Translations under genes and position numbers: made by a program
Part shown: positions 1 through 5,216 of the stretch, one piece after another
How the letters are laid out: every line of letters begins with the position of its first letter
Position numbering within the stretch: the first letter of the stretch is position 1
NCBI GenBank assembly: GCA_024643825.1
Contig: JAHEME010000170.1
Coordinates: 1-6,535, forward strand
Reading direction: 5' to 3'
Source: Chloroflexota bacterium
GTDB taxonomy: Bacteria > Chloroflexota > Anaerolineae > Aggregatilineales > UBA3940
Length of the DNA: 6,535 nucleotides
The notes under the pieces: generated by a model
Database searches by the model: none
Seen by the model: the letters and a program-made list of their open reading frames with translations, nothing else
What the model was told of the DNA's origin: nothing

Positions 1-957
1 CCTTCTCTGGATCGAACCATCGTCACGCACTTTCTAGGGTTAGGATATCGCAACCGAATCACTGAATCAACCAGGTTAGACCCGGCGGGCGGAGCCATGA
101 ACGTCGCACGGGCACTCTACAGGCTGGGTAAGCGCATCCACCCGATCATCGTCCTGGGCGACGATGCAACCGCGATAGCCTATCGCGCCCTCATCCGAGA
201 GCAGGGTTTGGATGCGGATGTGATCACCACTCAGGGCGCAACACGGAGCCGGATCATCATCTTCGATACAGGCCATCACTCGGAAACCGAAATCGTGGAA
301 GAAGCGGCAACCATTCAGGAAGATGATCTGAATCGGGTCATTCTGGCTTTGCGTGCTTCGATCCATCCGGGTGACTATGTAGTCTTGGCAGGGCGCGTAC
401 CCGATGACGATTGGGTTGACCTGTATACGCGGTTGACGCGTATTATTCACGAGGAAGGCGGCTACGTGGCAGTGCTCGCTGCTGGGTCGGTGTTGATGGA
501 AACGCTGGCCGAACAGCCCGATCTCGTGGCACTGACTCAGACCGAGGTGGAAGCCGTTTTCAATTTCCCCGTGCGGCAGATCGATGATATTGTGACCTGC
601 GGGAGACGGCTCATTGAAACCGGGGCACGCCGGGCGCTGATCGCTTTGAGCCACTCGGAGGGCGCGGTATTGGTCAGCGAGGAAGGACAGTGGGCGTGCG
701 ACCTGGGCGAATCCGAAGAAGGAACCAGTGGTGGTGTATGGGAGGGGCTGATCGCGGGTTTCCTCGCCGGGTGGTTGGAGCAGCTTTCACTCGATCATGC
801 CCTGCGGCTTGGTGGCGCAGCGGCAACCTTCGCTGCCGGGCAGGTGGGCATAGAGTTTGGTGGTAGAGATGAAATTCGCCGGCTGGCGTCTTCGGTATCG
901 GTAGCACCGGTTGAGACTCCTGATGTGCCGAGCGCCCCGATGAATCCATCCGGCTAA
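1..957 (+). CDS. PfkB-family (1-phosphofructokinase-like) protein, 5' partial, probable pseudokinase
   Basis: The first ATG (97) is internal. The frame is open from base 1 and reads PSLDRTI at its start, the N-terminal substrate-site motif of FruK/LacC-type kinases (usually preceded by TLN), so only about eight residues appear to be missing and 318 are visible. Other family landmarks are present: NVARALYRLG after the glycine loop, ALRASIHPGDYVVLAGRVP in the middle, and AGFLAGW near the C-terminus. The usual active-site signatures are degraded. The GGKGIN-type loop reads AGGAMN (codons 85-102). The K-P-N of KPNxxE reads ALT followed by QTE. The GAGDS anion-hole/catalytic loop reads GVWEG, so the catalytic Asp aligns with Glu (codon 742-744). 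The family phosphorylates sugar phosphates with ATP in the cytoplasm; I infer that this member is inactive or repurposed. The C-terminal tail is short and Pro-rich. No terminator is visible after the stop. Confidence 0.85.
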   Translation, partial: PSLDRTIVTHFLGLGYRNRITESTRLDPAGGAMNVARALYRLGKRIHPIIVLGDDATAIAYRALIREQGLDADVITTQGATRSRIIIFDTGHHSETEIVEEAATIQEDDLNRVILALRASIHPGDYVVLAGRVPDDDWVDLYTRLTRIIHEEGGYVAVLAAGSVLMETLAEQPDLVALTQTEVEAVFNFPVRQIDDIVTCGRRLIETGARRALIALSHSEGAVLVSEEGQWACDLGESEEGTSGGVWEGLIAGFLAGWLEQLSLDHALRLGGAAATFAAGQVGIEFGGRDEIRRLASSVSVAPVETPDVPSAPMNPSG

Positions 958-978
958 TCCATGAACGGCGATTGGTAG

Positions 979-1006
979 TTTGCTGTTGTGCCTGTTGTGA
1001 TAGAAT
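979..1006 (+). promoter_or_regulatory. Predicted promoter of the GAF-protein gene
   Basis: A TAGAAT -10 (1001-1006) is preceded by TGA, an extended -10 TGN motif. A weak TTTGCT -35 (979-984) lies 16 bp upstream. Transcription would start near 1013, giving a leader of about 30 nt before the ATG at 1046. This is inferred from consensus only. Confidence 0.45.
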
Positions 1007-1030
1007 ATTGGGACTATCGACTACGAGATC

Positions 1031-1044
1031 AAGGGAACTCCCTT
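1031..1044 (+). promoter_or_regulatory. Dyad over the ribosome-binding site of the GAF gene
   Basis: AAGGGA-AC-TCCCTT is an inverted repeat with 6-bp arms and a 2-nt centre. It contains the Shine-Dalgarno sequence and ends one base before the ATG at 1046. A 2-nt loop is too tight for a normal RNA hairpin, so it is either a DNA operator, a partly opened hairpin limiting initiation, or chance. Confidence 0.3.
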
Positions 1045-1045
1045 T

Positions 1046-2029
1046 ATGGCGACCATGACCGAAGATTCTGTTCAGGAACTTGAAAATAGCATTGATCGAC
1101 TGGGCAGCAGCACCCGGAAGATGGACTCTGTGCTGGCGGCGCTGTTTGAAGTGTTTTCCGACCGTGGCCTCAAGCCCACGCCTCATCTTCAGCAGGCGCA
1201 GGAATCGCTCAAGAAGCATCTTACGGAGGTGCAATCTGCCAGCGATCGTGTCACAACCCGACTCCAGCAGATGAGGGAACTGATCCGCACCTCGGCGCTG
1301 ATCACATCTAAGCTGGAACTTGAAGACGTTCTTGAGGAAGTGATGGACACGGTGATTCAACTCACCGGGGCGGAGCGCGCGTATCTGATGTTGTATGACC
1401 AGCAGCAGGAACTGCAAATTCGGGCTGCCCGCAACTGGGATCAGAAGTCTCTTTCCAAGGATGAGGTCGGTCTGAGCCGTACAGTGATCGAGGATGCGTT
1501 GGCGACGAAGGAAGCGGTGATTACCGATAACGCGCAGGCCGACAAGCGGTTTGAGAACAAGGCCAGCATTGTCGTTCAGAATTTGCGCTCGATTATCTGC
1601 ATTCCACTGCTGCTGGGCGGGAACGTAGTGGGCGTTCTGTACGCCGACAACAGATTTCGCAAAGAGGTCTTTCAACAGGAGAACGTCCCGATCCTGACTG
1701 CCTTCGGTACGCAGGCGGCTATCGCTATCACCAACGCTAAACTGTTCGGGCAGGTGAAGGAGAATCTGGAAGAAGCCGAGCGTGTGATCCGCGAATTGCG
1801 GATTGAAGTAGATCAGGGGCGGGTCAGCTCGCAGGTAGATGAGATCACCGGGACGGACTACTTCAAGGTGCTGGCGGAGACAGCCAGCGAACTGCGGGCG
1901 AGATCGATGCACCGGCGGGACGAAGTCACGGCAGCAGAAGAGAAGGCTGCCAAAACGGGAGAGGCTAAGCCTGCGTCGGAGAAGGTTCCCCCTAAAGAAG
2001 AAAAAGAATCCGATACCAAGAAGGTTTGA
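1046..2029 (+). CDS. GAF-domain protein with coiled-coil flanks, no visible output domain
   Basis: A 327-residue soluble protein. Residues 5-90 are helical and probably coiled-coil. Residues about 92-233 form a GAF domain: SKLELEDVLEEVMDTVIQLTGAERAYL at its start, then ICIPLLLGGNVVGVLYADNRF, and a final AFGTQAAIAITNAKLF helix. GAF domains bind small ligands or cyclic nucleotides, or mediate dimerisation, in signalling proteins. The following segment (240-285, with ELRIEVDQ, EITGTDYF and LAETASELR) resembles a tail I recall after GAF or cyclic-nucleotide-binding domains in Cyanobacteria and Chloroflexota; that is recollection, not a search result. The last 40 residues are Lys/Glu/Ala-rich and probably disordered. 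No kinase, GGDEF, phosphatase or DNA-binding domain is present, so it probably works through a partner. The start is supported by AAGGGA at 1031-1036. It ends in tandem in-frame stops, TGA TAG. Confidence 0.88.
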   Translation: MATMTEDSVQELENSIDRLGSSTRKMDSVLAALFEVFSDRGLKPTPHLQQAQESLKKHLTEVQSASDRVTTRLQQMRELIRTSALITSKLELEDVLEEVMDTVIQLTGAERAYLMLYDQQQELQIRAARNWDQKSLSKDEVGLSRTVIEDALATKEAVITDNAQADKRFENKASIVVQNLRSIICIPLLLGGNVVGVLYADNRFRKEVFQQENVPILTAFGTQAAIAITNAKLFGQVKENLEEAERVIRELRIEVDQGRVSSQVDEITGTDYFKVLAETASELRARSMHRRDEVTAAEEKAAKTGEAKPASEKVPPKEEKESDTKKV

Positions 2030-2059
2030 TAGCAATACGCTTCTGACATTGGTTACTTG

Positions 2060-2087
2060 AGAGGCTGTCACAATGCCAGCCTCTTTT
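2060..2087 (+). terminator. Rho-independent terminator after the GAF gene
   Basis: GAGGCTG (2061-2067) pairs perfectly with CAGCCTC (2077-2083) across a 9-nt loop. One further A-T pair extends the stem, and TTTT follows at once. It separates the GAF gene from the oxidase-permease operon. Confidence 0.85.
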
Positions 2088-2105
2088 GATTCCAGTAGGC
2101 GAGAT

Positions 2106-2134
2106 TTGCTTTTCCCTATGAGTTTTGGTATAAA
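2106..2134 (+). promoter_or_regulatory. Predicted promoter of the multicopper oxidase-ZIP operon
   Basis: A TTGCTT -35 (2106-2111) is separated by 17 bp from a TATAAA -10 (2129-2134) in an AT-rich patch. The expected start point, near 2141, coincides with the left end of the TTAGG/CCTAA palindrome, the usual arrangement for a repressed promoter. The predicted leader is about 85 nt. Confidence 0.55.
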
Positions 2135-2140
2135 TTAAAA

Positions 2141-2154
2141 TTAGGTATACCTAA
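2141..2154. promoter_or_regulatory. Perfect 14-bp palindrome, probable DtxR/IdeR/MntR-type metal-repressor operator
   Basis: TTAGGTATACCTAA is self-complementary. Three further A/T pairs extend it after one mismatch (2137-2158). TTAGG/CCTAA half-sites are typical of iron- and manganese-dependent DtxR-family repressors. It sits just downstream of a -10 box and upstream of genes for a multicopper oxidase and a ZIP metal permease, so metal-dependent repression is the simplest reading. The regulator is not in this window, and the exact family member is inferred. Confidence 0.6.
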
Positions 2155-2178
2155 ATTTTACTTTCAAGATGTGTTGAG

Positions 2179-2198
2179 TGCGCGCGCAGGTGCGCGCA
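2179..2198 (+). repeat. GC-alternating inverted repeat in the leader of the oxidase operon
   Basis: TGCGCGC (2179-2185) can pair with GCGCGCA (2192-2198) across a 6-nt loop. It lies in the predicted leader, about 18 nt before the Shine-Dalgarno site, with no T-tract. It might affect mRNA stability or translation. Function is unknown. Confidence 0.4.
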
Positions 2199-2227
2199 TG
2201 TCCTTGTTCTATGCCAGAGGAGATCCT

Positions 2228-3256
2228 ATGTCTGCTAACAACAGCCTATCCCGGCGAAACTTTGTCCGTGCCAGCTTACTCTCTGTTGTGGGAGCTGCCG
2301 GAGCTGCTGCCACAGGAGAAGCGGCAGGCAGTGGTCGTGCTCCGGCGCTGCAGGCGGGTGATGGTCATGAGGGGATGCCCGGCCCGGTCGGAGAGGTGGA
2401 TCATACACGCAACGGGTTCAATCCCACTGACATCCTGACAGACTTCAACTGGGGGGATCGGATCAGCGTTCTGGAGAATGGACAGACTCTGCGGGAATAT
2501 GATGTATTCGCGGGGGATAAGACCATTGAGGTGATGCCGGGGATTGAATTCGCAGCATGGACATACAATGGGCGCGTCCCTGGGCCCACGTTCCGTGCGG
2601 AGGAGGGGGATCGCGTCCGTATTCACTTCATCAATGGAAGCAGCCACCCACACACAATGCACTTTCATGGCATTCACACGTATGAGATGGATGGGGTTCC
2701 CGGAGCCGGGCCGGGGCTGATCGAGCCGGGGGAATCGTTCACCTATGAATTTGATGCGGAGCCGTTCGGCCTGCATCTATACCACTGCCACGCCTTCCCT
2801 CTGGCGCGGCATGTTGCCAAAGGGCTGTATGGGGCGTTCATCATTGACCCTCCCGGTGGCAGACCCCCTGTAGATCGGGAGTACATCATGGTCATGAACG
2901 GGATTGATGTCGATTATGATGATGTCAATGACTTCTACGCAGTCAACACCATCCCGTTTCACTTCGCTTTGCACCCGATTCAGTTTCACGTAGGGGAGAC
3001 AGTGCGGGTCTATCTGGTGAATATTCTAGAGTTTGATCTCATCAACTCGTTTCATCTGCATGCGAACTTCTTTCAGTACTACCCAACCGGGACAAGCCTG
3101 ACTCCGATCGAATACACGGATACGATCATTCAGGGGCAGGCCCAACGTGGAATCCTGGAGTTCAAGTACAAATATCCGGGGCTATACATGTTCCATGCCC
3201 ATGTGACCGAGTTTGCGGAACTGGGTTGGACGGGGCACTTCGAGGTACTGCCATGA
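2228..3256 (+). CDS. Tat-exported two-domain multicopper oxidase (type C-like)
   Basis: I chose ATG 2228 (342 aa) because AGGAG lies 5 nt upstream and the protein then begins with a twin-arginine signal (SRRNFVR, R9-R10, hydrophobic to about residue 29). GTG 2171 or ATG 2198 would bury that signal. Two cupredoxin domains follow, about 85-210 and 215-342. Four His-x-His pairs for a trinuclear copper centre are visible: H145/H147, H186/H188, H276/H278 and H323/H325. Domain 1 also has type 1 ligands H142, C187 and H195. The axial position where copper nitrite reductases have Met is Leu200. Domain 2 has HAH where a type 1 site would have HCH. So it has one type 1 site, in domain 1, and laccase-like rather than NirK chemistry, because NirK's catalytic Asp position is H145. 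Members couple oxidation of metals or phenols to reduction of O2 to water. The substrate is unknown; Fe(II), Cu(I) or Mn(II) is plausible given the coupled permease. Confidence 0.9.
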   Translation: MSANNSLSRRNFVRASLLSVVGAAGAAATGEAAGSGRAPALQAGDGHEGMPGPVGEVDHTRNGFNPTDILTDFNWGDRISVLENGQTLREYDVFAGDKTIEVMPGIEFAAWTYNGRVPGPTFRAEEGDRVRIHFINGSSHPHTMHFHGIHTYEMDGVPGAGPGLIEPGESFTYEFDAEPFGLHLYHCHAFPLARHVAKGLYGAFIIDPPGGRPPVDREYIMVMNGIDVDYDDVNDFYAVNTIPFHFALHPIQFHVGETVRVYLVNILEFDLINSFHLHANFFQYYPTGTSLTPIEYTDTIIQGQAQRGILEFKYKYPGLYMFHAHVTEFAELGWTGHFEVLP

Positions 3257-4452
3257 CCGAGCAAACTGGAATGCCACCAGAAAAACCGCGCGCGTCCGCG
3301 CTGCGGATGGCGCTGCTCCTGATCCTCCCGGTGATTGTCCTGGCAGGAGTGATCGTCCTCTTTGTACAAACAGGGGGTGGGCTGACTCTGCGACCACCTG
3401 CGCCAGTCGAAGACCTAACCGTGCTGGGCACGAGGCTGGAACGGGGGCACATCGCCATTGATGTGCGCAACTCCGGGCCGGAGACGCTCACCGTCTCGCA
3501 GATCGTAATCAATGATGCCGTATGGCCGTTTGAGATCGAACCCAGTCCGATGATTCCCCGGCTGGGGCGGGCAACCATTCACCTCGATTATGGCTGGTCA
3601 CAGGGTGAAGCCTATGCGATCCGCATCTTCACGAGTAATGCCATCGCCTTTGATGCTGTAATTCCGGTCGCCTTCGTCACTCCAAAGCCGCGCGCGGCGA
3701 CCTTTCTAAACTTCACCTTGATTGGACTCTATGTAGGTGTGATCCCGATCTTTCTCGGACTATTCTGGTTCCCGGCGCTGCGCCAGCTTGGGCGGCGATG
3801 GTTCACTTTTCTGATGGCGGTCACTGCCGGGCTGCTGGTGTTCCTGGGTATCGATACCTTTACCGAGGCATTGGAGAAAGCTGCCAGTGCTCCCAGCCCG
3901 TTTCAGGGAGTAGGCATTGTAGGCATCGGGGCGGTGGCGACGTTCCTGCTATTGGATGCCATCGGGCAGCGGCAGACGCAGACCGGGCGCGGCGACGAGG
4001 ATCGGCGGATGCAGGTAGCGCTGCTGATCGCAGTTGGGATTGGATTGCACAATCTGGGCGAAGGGCTGGCGATTGGCGCAGCCTACGGTGTAGGCGAGAT
4101 TGCGCTGGGTGCGTTCCTGGTAGTCGGGTTCATCATCCAAAACATCACCGAGGGGTTGGGTATTATTGCTCCCGTTCTGCGTGATAGGCCCTCGGTGGGA
4201 CGCCTGGCGCTGATGGGTGCTATCGGCGGTGGGCCAGCGATTCTCGGCGCGTGGATTGGCGGGTTCATCCCCTCGCTGACGCTGGCGGTGCTGTTCTTCG
4301 CTATCGGTACAGGTGCGATCTTCGAGGTGGTATACGAAATTGCGAAGCTCATTCAGCGAGACACGGCGAAGGAGCCGATGCCCATCGTGATCTTCTCTGG
4401 TGTTCTGGTGGGGATGTTGATGCTGTGGGTTACAGGATTGTTGATCAAGTAA
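3253..4452 (+). CDS. ZIP-family metal permease with N-terminal extracytoplasmic domain
   Basis: A 399-residue membrane protein. The ATG overlaps the oxidase stop (ATGA), and GAGGT 6 nt upstream, inside the oxidase gene, serves as its ribosome site, so translation is probably coupled. A hydrophobic helix (about 17-38) anchors a roughly 110-residue domain (40-148) rich in beta-type segments, such as HIAIDVRNSGPETLTVSQIVIND, resembling a small Ig-like or cupredoxin-like sandwich. About seven or eight helices follow. The ZIP core is clear: H266-N267-L-G-E270-G in the TM4 motif and Q296-N297-I-T-E300-G in the TM5 motif. Gln replaces the usual His of TM5, as in Bordetella BbZIP (recalled). ZIP proteins move Zn, Fe, Mn or Cd towards the cytoplasm. 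The loop at 240-253 lacks the His-rich cluster common in the family. The metal cannot be told from sequence. The extra N-terminal domain is unusual and may dock the oxidase. Confidence 0.85.
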   Translation: MTEQTGMPPEKPRASALRMALLLILPVIVLAGVIVLFVQTGGGLTLRPPAPVEDLTVLGTRLERGHIAIDVRNSGPETLTVSQIVINDAVWPFEIEPSPMIPRLGRATIHLDYGWSQGEAYAIRIFTSNAIAFDAVIPVAFVTPKPRAATFLNFTLIGLYVGVIPIFLGLFWFPALRQLGRRWFTFLMAVTAGLLVFLGIDTFTEALEKAASAPSPFQGVGIVGIGAVATFLLLDAIGQRQTQTGRGDEDRRMQVALLIAVGIGLHNLGEGLAIGAAYGVGEIALGAFLVVGFIIQNITEGLGIIAPVLRDRPSVGRLALMGAIGGGPAILGAWIGGFIPSLTLAVLFFAIGTGAIFEVVYEIAKLIQRDTAKEPMPIVIFSGVLVGMLMLWVTGLLIK

Positions 4453-4476
4453 GTTTCCCGAATTTCTTCAAATAAT

Positions 4477-4511
4477 GGGGCTTATGACGTTGTGTCATAG
4501 GCCCTTTGTTT
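4477..4511 (+). terminator. Strong hairpin terminator after the ZIP gene
   Basis: TATGAC (4483-4488) pairs with GTCATA (4494-4499) across a 5-nt loop. The stem continues through a T-G wobble and four GC pairs (GGGC/GCCC) to about 12 bp, then TTTGTTT. It closes the oxidase-permease operon about 25 nt after the stop. Confidence 0.8.
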
Positions 4512-4518
4512 GCATAAT
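4490..4518 (+). promoter_or_regulatory. Possible arsC promoter overlapping the terminator
   Basis: TTGTGT (4490-4495) and CATAAT (4513-4518) are 17 bp apart. Little other room exists between the terminator and the arsC start at 4555. The match to consensus is moderate, and read-through from upstream is an alternative. Confidence 0.3.
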
Positions 4519-4554
4519 TAGAAGAAAGGAAACAGAGACAGGAATCATCACACC

Positions 4555-4983
4555 ATGACTGATTTGAACAAGCAGCGCGTCCTGGTTCTGTGTACAGGTA
4601 ATTCGTGCCGCAGCCAGATGGCTGAGGGCTGGCTGATTGCACAGTATGGGTATCGGCTGGAAGCTGTCAGTGCCGGGAGCAGCCCGGCGGGGTATGTGCA
4701 TCCGCTGGCAGTGGCCGTAATGCGCGAGATCGGAATCGACATCAGCGAGGGACGTTCCAAACACATGATCGAATTTCTTGCGCAGCCGTTTGACGTAGTG
4801 ATCACCGTGTGCGACCCTGCCAGAGAAGCTTGCCCGGTGTTTCCGGGGCCTGCGCGGAGGGTGCATCAGACCTTCGATGATCCCGCCGAGGCAACCGGAT
4901 CGGCTGAGGAGGTGCTGCGCGAGTTCCAGCGGGTGCGCGATGAGATGTGCGAGTTTCTCGATTCCCTGTTTGGCGGAGCGTGA
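4555..4983 (+). CDS. arsC: Arsenate reductase, thioredoxin-coupled ArsC (LMW-PTPase fold)
   Basis: 142 residues, the usual length for the family. The phosphatase-type P-loop C13-TGNSC18-R lies near the N-terminus, followed by SQMAEGW. The resolving cysteines C86 (VCDPA) and C93 (EACPVFPG) are seven residues apart, as in the pI258 ArsC type. HQTFDDPAEATGS carries the Asp-Pro general-acid loop. The enzyme reduces arsenate to arsenite in the cytoplasm through a Cys-Cys-Cys relay regenerated by thioredoxin. No arsR, arsB or acr3 accompanies it here, so arsenite export must be encoded elsewhere, or the enzyme serves a standalone role. The ribosome site is weak (ACAGGA, about 11 nt before the ATG). 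Two further genes follow at very short spacing, suggesting one operon. A dedicated tyrosine phosphatase is less likely because all three redox cysteines are present. Confidence 0.92.
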   Translation: MTDLNKQRVLVLCTGNSCRSQMAEGWLIAQYGYRLEAVSAGSSPAGYVHPLAVAVMREIGIDISEGRSKHMIEFLAQPFDVVITVCDPAREACPVFPGPARRVHQTFDDPAEATGSAEEVLREFQRVRDEMCEFLDSLFGGA

Positions 4984-4985
4984 TA

Positions 4986-5198
4986 TTGATAGATGTTCGC
5001 GCCAGACCGCCCGCGCGCACCCCACTTCGACCGGGGAAGCCGCGCCCATCCAGCCCGGTAGGGCCGGGAAAGCCGATTCAACCGGGGTCGCCCGTTGTTC
5101 CGGGCCGCCCGATGAGACCCGGCAAGCCGCTGCGACCGGGGAAGCCTGCTGGCCCGTCGCGCCCGCTGCTGCCGGGGCGACCTGATCCACGAGACTAA
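4986..5198 (+). CDS. Small basic hexapeptide-repeat protein (xxPG[K/R/S]P), hypothetical
   Basis: A short ORF of about 70 aa beginning, in my reading, at TTG 4986, which has GGAG seven nt upstream and follows the arsC stop by 2 nt. GTG 4980 overlapping that stop, or ATG 4947 inside arsC, are alternatives. From about residue 13 it is built of degenerate six-residue units: LRPGKP, VGPGKP, IQPGSP, VVPGRP, MRPGKP, LRPGKP, AGPSRP, LLPGRP. There are only two or three acidic residues, so it should be strongly basic and probably extended (polyproline-like). Gly and Pro codons vary at third positions between units (GGG/GGA/GGC, CCG/CCC/CCT) while the peptide pattern holds, which favours real translation of this frame over a bare DNA repeat. 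No signal peptide or membrane segment is seen. I do not recognise a family. It ends 18 nt before the DUF1992 gene. Confidence 0.55.
   Translation: MIDVRARPPARTPLRPGKPRPSSPVGPGKPIQPGSPVVPGRPMRPGKPLRPGKPAGPSRPLLPGRPDPRD
5028..5186 (+). repeat. Degenerate 18-bp tandem repeat encoding hexapeptides
   Basis: Around eight or nine imperfect 18-bp units share a core like CGACCGGGGAAGCC, for example at 5029-5041 and 5133-5146. They encode the xxPG[K/R/S]P units of the small ORF. Divergence between units suggests an old expansion rather than recent slippage. Confidence 0.65.
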
Positions 5199-5216
5199 AG
5201 AGTGCAGGAGCCGAAC

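Noticed and set aside
97..99. ATG at 97 as the true start of the PfkB-like gene
   Set aside because: The same frame upstream encodes PSLDRTI and the rest of the family N-terminus, so the real start lies before the window.
76..654. A 192-codon minus-strand frame under the PfkB-like gene
   Set aside because: No ribosome site or recognisable motif; it is a shadow of the kinase-fold gene.
674..2071. A 465-codon open frame on the minus strand opposite the PfkB-like and GAF genes
   Set aside because: Its translation is low-complexity and matches no family pattern, while both plus-strand genes have clear domain motifs, ribosome sites and a terminator in their own direction.
2171..2227. GTG 2171 or ATG 2198 as the oxidase start
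   Set aside because: ATG 2228 has the strong ribosome site and places the twin-arginine motif near the N-terminus, as Tat signals require.
2228..3256. Copper nitrite reductase (NirK)
   Set aside because: Four HxH pairs for a trinuclear centre are present, NirK's catalytic Asp position is His, and the axial Met is Leu.
4877..5185. Alternative 102-codon plus-strand frame across the arsC end and the repeat
   Set aside because: It begins inside arsC without a ribosome site; the repeat is in phase in all frames, and only the 4986 frame gives a consistent peptide unit with a good start context.
5028..5186. CRISPR array or mobile-element repeat
   Set aside because: The 18-bp units are contiguous, degenerate and in frame with coding; there are no spacers, inverted ends or transposase.
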